In this document: one piece after another, positions 24,484 through 30,027 of the stretch
How the letters are laid out: every line of letters begins with the position of its first letter
Position numbering within the stretch: the first letter of the stretch is position 1
DNA from: an uncultured Clostridia bacterium
GTDB taxonomy: Bacteria > Bacillota > Clostridia > Lachnospirales > Anaerotignaceae
Length of the DNA stretch: 30,027 nt
Direction: 5' to 3'
NCBI GenBank assembly: GCA_910586765.1
Contig: CAJUJJ010000027.1
Location: 6,155 to 36,181, forward strand
Notes under the pieces: model-generated
What the model was told of the DNA's origin: nothing
The model's database searches: none
Seen by the model: the letters and a program-made list of their open reading frames with translations, nothing else
Position numbers and translations under genes: made by a program

Positions 24484-25881
24484 ATGAAACAATTTAAAGA
24501 AAAGATATTTAAAAATAATCCCACTAGGAGTATTATGTTTGGTTTTTTGGTTGTGATATTAGTTGGCACAGTATTGCTGTCATTGCCTTTTTCAAGTCAG
24601 AATGGAAAAGGCGTAGGAATATTAAATGCGTTGTTTACAGCAACATCAGCTACTTGTGTAACTGGTTTAGTTGTAGTAAATAGTATGAGCCAATGGACTG
24701 CTTTTGGCAAATTTGTATTATTTTGTTTAATACAAATTGGGGGATTAGGGTTTATGACATTTATTGTAATAGGCTCTCTTGCCTTGCATAAGAAAATTAC
24801 ATTATCAGAAAGATTATTAATTAAAGAATCTTATAATCAAAATAATATTGTAGGCATGGTAAAGTATATTAAAAAAATTATATTTGGCACACTTTTGATA
24901 GAAGGAATAGGAGCAATTTTTTTATCGATTGTTTTTGTACCTATATTTGGTATAAAACAAGGTATTTTATATGGGATTTTTCATTCAGTTTCTGCTTTTT
25001 GCAATGCAGGTTTTGATATTATTAGTTTAGAAAGTCTAATACCTTATGTAGATAATACTCTTTTAAATATAACACTTATATTCCTTATCATATTAGGAGG
25101 ACTCGGTTTTATGGTTTGGATTGATACTATAAGGGTGTTTAAATTAAAATGGACAAAAAAATGGTCTTTTAAAACTGCGATTAAAAAGTTATCACTTCAT
25201 AGCAAAATAGTATATGTTTCTACTTTTTTACTTTTATTGTCAGGAATGATATTATTTTTTGCATGGGAAAGCACAAATCCAAACACTATGGGAAATCTAT
25301 CTTTAAAAGGAAAGTTATTGGCGTCAGCTATGCAGTCTGTTACAGTAAGGACGGCAGGTTTTAACAGCATAAACCAAGGAAGTATGACAGAAGTTTCAAA
25401 ATTTATTTCTATATTATTAATGTTTGTAGGGGCTTCTCCAGGTGGAACAGCAGGAGGAATTAAAACGGTTACATTAAGTGTATTGTGGATTGCTGTACTT
25501 TCTGTTATTCGTGGTAGTAATCATACACACGTTTTTAAGAGAAATATTTCTTTTTCAACATTACAAAAGGCATTGGCTGTATTTTTTATTAGTCTTACAA
25601 TGGTGTTGTTTATAACATTGTTATTAAGTTTTACAGAAAGAAATATGACAATAGAACATAGTTTTATGGATATATTATTTGAAACAGTATCAGCACTTGG
25701 AACAACAGGTGTTACAACAGGAATTACACCTTATTTATCAAAAGTAGGGCGTATCATAATCATTATTGCTATGTTTATGGGAAGAATAGGGCCTATCAGT
25801 ATTGTGATTGCTTTAACCAAAAAACAAAATCAAAAGAAGTACCAATTACAATATGCAGAAGAACAAATTATAGTAGGATAA
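24484..25881 (+). CDS. ktrB: TrkH/KtrB-family potassium uptake channel subunit
   Basis: This 465-residue membrane protein is built of four M1-P-M2 repeats. The four pore loops can be seen around ATCVTGL, SAFCNAGFD, VRTAGFNS and GTTGVTTG, each with the conserved Gly of the selectivity filter. These proteins carry K+ (with Na+ or H+) together with a cytosolic KtrA/TrkA gating ring. The ATG at 24484 follows AGGGAAGGA; an in-frame ATG at 24463 precedes it. The regulatory subunit follows 22 nt downstream. The length fits KtrB, so the Ktr name is preferred but not certain. Confidence 0.93.
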   Translation: MKQFKEKIFKNNPTRSIMFGFLVVILVGTVLLSLPFSSQNGKGVGILNALFTATSATCVTGLVVVNSMSQWTAFGKFVLFCLIQIGGLGFMTFIVIGSLALHKKITLSERLLIKESYNQNNIVGMVKYIKKIIFGTLLIEGIGAIFLSIVFVPIFGIKQGILYGIFHSVSAFCNAGFDIISLESLIPYVDNTLLNITLIFLIILGGLGFMVWIDTIRVFKLKWTKKWSFKTAIKKLSLHSKIVYVSTFLLLLSGMILFFAWESTNPNTMGNLSLKGKLLASAMQSVTVRTAGFNSINQGSMTEVSKFISILLMFVGASPGGTAGGIKTVTLSVLWIAVLSVIRGSNHTHVFKRNISFSTLQKALAVFFISLTMVLFITLLLSFTERNMTIEHSFMDILFETVSALGTTGVTTGITPYLSKVGRIIIIIAMFMGRIGPISIVIALTKKQNQKKYQLQYAEEQIIVG

Positions 25882-25903
25882 AGAAAAGAGAGGAAATAAA
25901 ATT

Positions 25904-26566
25904 ATGGTAATTAAAAAACAGTTTGCTGTATTAGGCTTAGGACGTTTTGGAAGAAGTATTGCAAGAACATTATCAGAAAACGGTGCAGAAGTATTGGCTG
26001 TAGATAATAATATGGAATTAGTACAAGATATATCAGAATATGTAACACACGCAGTAATGGCTGATATTACAGATGAAACGGATTTACGTAATTTAGGACT
26101 TGGAAATTTTGATGTAGTCATTATAGCCACAGGTAGTCATTTGGAGTCAAGTGTGCTAGCGATATTATTAGCCAAAGAAATGGGAGTACCTTATGTTATT
26201 GCAAAAGCATTGGACGAAAATCATAAAAAGATATTAGAAAAAATTGGCGTAGATAGAGTAATATTACCAGAAAGAGAAATGGGAGTGCATATTGCAAATA
26301 AATTATTATATGGTAACTTTTTTGAACTGACAGAAATTTCTGATGATGTCAGTATTGCAGAGGTTATCCCTAAAAAGGAATGGATAGGTAAAAGTATTAT
26401 AGAGTCTGACATTCGTGCAAAATATGATTTGAATATTATTGCTATTAGACAACAGGAAGAAATTATTGCTTCTCCCAAACCAATATATGTTATCAATGAA
26501 AATGATATATTGATTGTATTGGGGGAGAATGTAAATATACAAAAGTTTTTGAATAAAAAAGGGTGA
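25904..26566 (+). CDS. ktrA: TrkA/KtrA-family potassium uptake regulatory subunit
   Basis: The product has 220 residues with an N-terminal RCK/Rossmann domain showing GLGRFGRSIA and the acidic residue of AVDNN for nucleotide binding, followed by a C-terminal RCK_C domain (about 135-218). A single RCK unit is typical of KtrA rather than the doubled TrkA. It forms a ring that gates the KtrB channel in response to nucleotides. AGAGAGGAAA precedes the ATG at 25904. The stop overlaps the start of the next gene (GTGA). Confidence 0.94.
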   Translation: MVIKKQFAVLGLGRFGRSIARTLSENGAEVLAVDNNMELVQDISEYVTHAVMADITDETDLRNLGLGNFDVVIIATGSHLESSVLAILLAKEMGVPYVIAKALDENHKKILEKIGVDRVILPEREMGVHIANKLLYGNFFELTEISDDVSIAEVIPKKEWIGKSIIESDIRAKYDLNIIAIRQQEEIIASPKPIYVINENDILIVLGENVNIQKFLNKKG

Positions 26567-27375
26567 AAGAATTGATTGAAAGTATACAAAATAAATTAGT
26601 AAAAAAAATAAAAGCATTGCAGCAGCGTAAAAATAGAGAAAAAGAAGGCCTGTTTATAGTAGAGGGTGTGCGATTTGTGCAGGAAATACCAACAAATTAT
26701 ACTATACTTTTTTATGCTGTTTCAGATACATTTCAAAAAATAAACGATATATCTGTTTATGAAAATAAAAGTCAAGTATTTATTTTTTCAGATGATGTAT
26801 TTTGTGCTATTGCAGATACACAACATACACAAGGCATATTAGCTGTTTGTCAAAAAAAAGAGATAAAGTTATCTCATTTTGAATTAAAAGAGAATGGATT
26901 TTATATTTTAATAGAAGAAATACAAGACCCTGGAAATTTAGGTACAATAATACGTACAGCAGATGCCTGTAATGTAGATGCTATTTTTTTATCAAAGGGC
27001 TGCGTAGATTTATATAATACAAAAGTATTGCGTTCAACAATGGGTTCTTTGTTTCATATACCTATTTTTAGTGATGTAAATTTGGAAGAATGTATTGATA
27101 ATATGAAACAAAAGAATATTACAATTTTTGCTGCACATTTAAAAGCAAAACAATATTATTATACTACTGATTTTAAAAAAGGTTGTGCTTTTTTAATAGG
27201 AAATGAAGGAAAGGGAATTTCAGACATAATAACAAAAAGATGTGATAAACTAATTAAAATCCCTATGATTGGACAAGCAGAGTCTCTCAATGCTTCTGTT
27301 GCAACTGGTATATTATTATATGAAGCAGTAAGACAAAGACTAATGCCAGAAAGGAAAATGTATGAAAATATTTAA
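26563..27375 (+). CDS. TrmH/SpoU-family RNA 2'-O-methyltransferase
   Basis: The product has 270 residues. An N-terminal substrate-binding domain (about 1-100, with EGLFIVEGVRFVQE) precedes a SPOUT methyltransferase domain. Motifs are NLGTIIRTADACNVDAIFL, LIGNEGKGIS and IPMIGQAESLNASVATGIL, the last two forming the knotted AdoMet site. The target is probably rRNA or tRNA ribose, but which nucleotide is unknown. The GTG at 26563 overlaps the ktrA stop; a TTG at 26572 is an alternative because AAGGGTG lies 6 nt upstream of it. It is part of a tight operon. Confidence 0.9.
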   Translation: MKELIESIQNKLVKKIKALQQRKNREKEGLFIVEGVRFVQEIPTNYTILFYAVSDTFQKINDISVYENKSQVFIFSDDVFCAIADTQHTQGILAVCQKKEIKLSHFELKENGFYILIEEIQDPGNLGTIIRTADACNVDAIFLSKGCVDLYNTKVLRSTMGSLFHIPIFSDVNLEECIDNMKQKNITIFAAHLKAKQYYYTTDFKKGCAFLIGNEGKGISDIITKRCDKLIKIPMIGQAESLNASVATGILLYEAVRQRLMPERKMYENI

Positions 27376-28180
27376 AAAGTTCATTGGTGCAGTTTTTATG
27401 TTAGCAGCATATTTATATTGGCAAGATAATAGTATTATGGTTACAAAATATGAATATCAAAGTAAAAAAGTACCTCAATCATTTTATGGTTATCGTATTG
27501 TTCAAATATCTGATTTGCAAAATAAAGTGTTTGGAAAAAATCATAAAAAACTAATTGATATTGTAAAAAAACAACATCCAGATGGCATTATAATCACTGG
27601 AGATTTATTAGATAGAAATCGTACAAATGTTAGTTCTGTAATAGAATTGATAACAGAAATTATTAACATTGCACCAGTTTATTATGTTTCTGGTAATCAT
27701 GAACATCAGTCAGGTAAATATAATGAATTGATTTCTGCTTTAAAACAAAATGGAGTTTTTGTATTAGAAAATGATAAACAAATTATTACAAAACAAAATG
27801 AAACAATATCAATATTGGGTATAAAAGATAAATCAGTAAATGCAAATTACCAAAAAGTATTGTCTGTATTATCTAATGTAGAAAAAACAGATTTTCAAAT
27901 ATTACTTTCCCATAGACCAGAACTACTTTCTGTTTATAGTCAATATGATATTGATGTTGTATTTACAGGTCATGCTCATGGTGGACAAATTCGTATTCCT
28001 TTTATAGGAGGGGTATTTGCACCACATCAAGGCTTTTTTCCGAAATATACAAGTGGTATTCATACACAAAATAATACTACAATGATAATTAGTAGAGGAC
28101 TTGGAAATAGTACATTTCCATTTCGTATCAATAATAGACCAGAATTGGTTGTTGTTACATTAGTAGGGGAGGTTAAATAA
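27362..28180 (+). CDS. Membrane-anchored metallophosphoesterase (YkuE-like)
   Basis: The product has 272 residues with a hydrophobic N-terminal anchor (FIGAVFMLAAYLYW), then a calcineurin-like phosphoesterase domain. Metal-site motifs are GDLLDR, GNHEH, LLSHRPE and GHAHGGQ. The first motif reads SDLQN instead of the usual SDLHN, so one metal-binding His is Gln. The family removes phosphate from various esters; YkuE-like members act near the membrane. It overlaps the RNA methyltransferase gene by 14 bp, and the next gene begins 1 nt after its stop, showing a tight operon. The substrate is unknown. Confidence 0.9.
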   Translation: MKIFKKFIGAVFMLAAYLYWQDNSIMVTKYEYQSKKVPQSFYGYRIVQISDLQNKVFGKNHKKLIDIVKKQHPDGIIITGDLLDRNRTNVSSVIELITEIINIAPVYYVSGNHEHQSGKYNELISALKQNGVFVLENDKQIITKQNETISILGIKDKSVNANYQKVLSVLSNVEKTDFQILLSHRPELLSVYSQYDIDVVFTGHAHGGQIRIPFIGGVFAPHQGFFPKYTSGIHTQNNTTMIISRGLGNSTFPFRINNRPELVVVTLVGEVK

Positions 28181-28181
28181 T

Positions 28182-29111
28182 ATGAGTAAAGTCTATAGTG
28201 CTATTATGGGTTTGGTGGTGGGAGATGCTTTAGGCGTTCCTGTAGAATTTGAACAACGAGATACTTTTAAAATTACAGATATGATTGGATATGGAACATA
28301 TAGACAACCTGCTGGTACATGGTCAGATGATAGTAGTTTGACACTTGCAACAATGGAAAGTATAAGCAGATTAGGTAAAATTGATTTATCAGATATTATG
28401 CAAAATTTTTATAAATGGTTACATAATGCAGAATTTACACCATTTCAAAATGTATTTGATTATGGTATGACTACTTATAATGCTATATTACGTTATGTAA
28501 AAGGAGAAAAACCTGAAAATTGTGGTGGTAAAGAAATTATGGATAATGGAAATGGTGCTTTAATGCGTATATTACCTCTTGCTTTTATTCCACATAGCGA
28601 TGCTGATATTTATAAAGTAGCAGGATTAACTCATGCTCATGAAATTTCACAAAGAGCTTGCTATTTGTATTTACTTGTTGCAAAATGTATTTTGGAAGGA
28701 AAAGATTTTCGTCTGATGTTTGATAAAAAGGATATTTGGCAAAAAGAATATTGTAGAATAGGTGAAATAAAATATTTAAAACGAGAAAATATAAAAAGTA
28801 GTGGCTATGTAGTAGATACACTGGAAGCTGCTTTTTGGTGTTTGTATCATACAGATAATTATAGTGATTGTGTATTAAGGGCAGTGAATTTAGGCGATGA
28901 TACGGATACTGTAGCAGCAGTCGCTGGAGGACTTGCTGGCTTGCTTTATGGCAGTGACGACAATAAAGGTATTCCTGATAAATGGATTTTACAAATTCCA
29001 CGTAAGGAATGGATAAAAGAATTATGTGATGAATTTGAAGATAAGTTCAAAACACAAATTTCACATAAAAAATGGATAGAAAAGTTATATAATAAATTTA
29101 AAAAAATATAA
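28182..29111 (+). CDS. ADP-ribosylglycohydrolase family protein
   Basis: The product has 309 residues. DraG/ARH-type motifs are GLVVGDALGVPVEF near the start, TWSDDSSLTLAT (metal-binding acidic cluster), NGNGALMRILP, and VNLGDDTDTVAAVAGGLAGL near the end. Together these hold two Mg2+ or Mn2+ ions and mark hydrolysis of ADP-ribose bonds from protein or small molecules. The C-terminal 50 residues contain two related helical segments (RKEWIKELCDEFEDKF and HKKWIEKLYNKFKKI). GGGGAGG precedes ATG 28182. It is the last gene of the operon. No ADP-ribosyltransferase gene is in the window, so the target is unknown. Confidence 0.92.
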   Translation: MSKVYSAIMGLVVGDALGVPVEFEQRDTFKITDMIGYGTYRQPAGTWSDDSSLTLATMESISRLGKIDLSDIMQNFYKWLHNAEFTPFQNVFDYGMTTYNAILRYVKGEKPENCGGKEIMDNGNGALMRILPLAFIPHSDADIYKVAGLTHAHEISQRACYLYLLVAKCILEGKDFRLMFDKKDIWQKEYCRIGEIKYLKRENIKSSGYVVDTLEAAFWCLYHTDNYSDCVLRAVNLGDDTDTVAAVAGGLAGLLYGSDDNKGIPDKWILQIPRKEWIKELCDEFEDKFKTQISHKKWIEKLYNKFKKI

Positions 29112-29112
29112 T

Positions 29113-29140
29113 TTGAAAATGAAAAAGGTTATGATATAAT
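29113..29140 (+). promoter_or_regulatory. Promoter of the cyclophilin gene
   Basis: TTGAAA (29113-29118) and TATAAT (29135-29140) are 16 bp apart, and the -10 has a TGA extension. It begins right after the ADP-ribosylglycohydrolase stop codon. Confidence 0.7.
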
Positions 29141-29170
29141 ATGAAAAAATAAGAGAGGAAGATGTTTATT

Positions 29171-29701
29171 ATGGAAAAAAATCCTGTTGTTACGATTGAG
29201 ATGGAAAATGGTGCAGTTATGAAAATAGAGTTATATCCAGAAGTAGCACCAAATACTGTAAACAATTTTATTAGTTTAGTACAAAAGGGATTTTATAATG
29301 GTTTGACATTTCATAGGGTAATAAAAGGTTTTATGATACAGGGTGGCTGTCCTGATGGTACTGGAATGGGCGGACCAGGTTATACTATTATTGGAGAATT
29401 TGATTATAATGGCATTACAAATACATTGCAACATGAAGCAGGTGTTATTTCAATGGCACGTTCTATGATGCCAAATTCTGCTGGTTCTCAATTTTTTATT
29501 ATGCACGAATATTCTCCTCATTTAGATGGACAATATGCAGCATTTGGAAAAGTGATAGAAGGTATGGAAGTAGTCAATGATATTGCAAAAGTAAAAACAG
29601 ACAGAAATGATAAACCTAAGACACCTCAAATTATGAAAAATGTAACTGTAGAATTATTTGGTAAAACTTATCCAGAACCGAAACACTTTGAAGGATTTTA
29701 A
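29171..29701 (+). CDS. Peptidyl-prolyl cis-trans isomerase, cyclophilin type
   Basis: The product has 176 residues from the ATG at 29171, which lies 9 nt after GGAAG; the ATG at 29162 is only 3 nt from GAGG and less likely. Cyclophilins catalyse proline isomerisation during protein folding. Active-site motifs are LTFHRVIKGFMIQGG with the catalytic Arg, ARSMMPNSAGSQFFIM with the Gln and Phe, and LDGQYAAFGKV. There is no signal peptide, so it is cytoplasmic. It has its own promoter. Confidence 0.95.
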   Translation: MEKNPVVTIEMENGAVMKIELYPEVAPNTVNNFISLVQKGFYNGLTFHRVIKGFMIQGGCPDGTGMGGPGYTIIGEFDYNGITNTLQHEAGVISMARSMMPNSAGSQFFIMHEYSPHLDGQYAAFGKVIEGMEVVNDIAKVKTDRNDKPKTPQIMKNVTVELFGKTYPEPKHFEGF

Positions 29702-29712
29702 ATAATAAAGTG

Positions 29713-29753
29713 TTTAAGACAAGCGGAAATAACACATTTTCGCTTGTCTTAAA
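29713..29753. terminator. Strong hairpin after the cyclophilin gene
   Basis: Bases 29713-29725 pair perfectly with 29741-29753, and five more pairs (one wobble) extend inward, giving about 18 bp with a 5-nt loop. A long A-run follows on the plus strand instead of a T-run, so it is an imperfect plus-strand terminator, with only the TT of CTTGTCTT inside the stem. Confidence 0.55.
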
Positions 29754-29792
29754 AAAAATACAATAAAAAATGAAAAAAATAGAAAAAATAGC

Positions 29793-29821
29793 TTGCATTT
29801 ATGAAATAGGTATGTTATTAT
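29793..29821 (+). promoter_or_regulatory. Promoter of tRNA-Leu
   Basis: TTGCAT (29793-29798) and TATTAT (29816-29821) are 17 bp apart. A TATAAT three bases further on is at 20 bp. The start would be around 29828, about 33 bp before the tRNA. Confidence 0.5.
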
Positions 29822-29860
29822 AATGAAGCAGTAAGGAAATAGTAAAAAAATGAAGAATGT

Positions 29861-29944
29861 GCGGATGTGGCGGAACTGGCAGACGCGCTGGACTCAAAAT
29901 CCAGTTATGGTGACATAGTGTGGGTTCGATTCCCACCATCCGCA
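29861..29944 (+). tRNA. tRNA-Leu (anticodon CAA)
   Basis: The 84-nt gene folds as a class II tRNA. The acceptor stem is GCGGATG/CATCCGC with discriminator A. The anticodon stem CTGGA/TCCAG holds the loop CTCAAAA, giving anticodon CAA for UUG. A long variable arm follows, and the T-arm is GTGGG-TTCGATT-CCCAC. CCA is not encoded. It stands alone with a perfect terminator downstream. Confidence 0.96.
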
Positions 29945-29949
29945 TTAGA

Positions 29950-29978
29950 AATGGTTTGAATATTCAAACCATTTTTTT
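29950..29978 (+). terminator. Terminator of tRNA-Leu
   Basis: A perfect 24-bp palindrome (29950-29973) with core GAATATTC is followed by a T-run to 29978, six bases after the tRNA. Confidence 0.92.
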
Positions 29979-29988
29979 GTGTGGAGAA

Positions 29989-30011
29989 AACCACGCGATA
30001 GTCGCGTGGTT
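29989..30011. mobile_element. Terminal hairpin, possible left end of an IS200/IS605-like element
   Basis: AACCACGCGA pairs perfectly with TCGCGTGGTT (10-bp stem, TAG loop). It is GC-rich compared with its surroundings and is followed by AAAGCCTACTGG, which could be half of a second hairpin cut by the window edge. IS200/IS605 elements have a subterminal hairpin and a structured tnpA leader, often next to tRNA or terminators. Without the sequence beyond 30027 this stays a guess. Confidence 0.3.
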
Positions 30012-30027
30012 CCAGAAAGCCTACTGG

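Overview
The window is AT-rich DNA with strong AGGAGG-type ribosome binding sites, SLH-type cell-surface proteins, AgrA/AgrC-like two-component systems and [FeFe]-hydrogenase-type Fe-S domains. This suggests a low-GC anaerobic Firmicute of the class Clostridia, possibly Lachnospirales. The species cannot be named from the sequence alone.

Layout. (1) 1-6201, minus strand: two genes for exported, repeat-rich surface proteins. The first is cut by the window edge and carries thirteen 36-bp repeats. The second is a 1733-residue protein ending in three SLH domains. (2) 6202-6605: a divergent regulatory region with a promoter on each strand, a 20-bp-spaced direct repeat between them and an attenuator-like hairpin. 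(3) 6606-10267, plus strand: an AgrA/AgrC-like two-component pair followed by a second SLH protein. (4) 10336-11621, minus strand: rtcB (RNA ligase) preceded by a 23-codon ORF. (5) 11868-15877, plus strand: a soluble fusion of an [FeFe]-hydrogenase-like H-cluster domain with a chemoreceptor signalling domain, then a second AgrA/AgrC-like pair. (6) 15899-20809, plus strand: a promoter and terminator-bearing leader RNA, a YgiQ-family radical SAM protein, thrC and glyA. (7) 21049-24315, minus strand: an AzgA-type purine permease, a LUD-domain protein and aroC. (8) 24484-29111, plus strand: a tight five-gene unit with KtrB/TrkH and KtrA/TrkA potassium uptake, a TrmH-family RNA methyltransferase, a membrane-anchored metallophosphoesterase and an ADP-ribosylglycohydrolase. 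(9) 29171-30027: cyclophilin, tRNA-Leu(CAA) and a terminal hairpin that may be the start of another element.

How the parts may work together. The most interesting areas are signalling and the cell surface. The first two-component system lies between two SLH-protein genes. A direct repeat of the kind LytTR regulators bind sits midway between the regulator's own promoter and a promoter pointing at the large SLH protein, so the regulator may control itself and that protein together. The second two-component system follows directly after the H-cluster/MCP fusion, which suggests a redox- or gas-sensing module. The rest is mostly housekeeping with well-recognised families.

All identifications rest on reading motifs by eye; no database searches were run.
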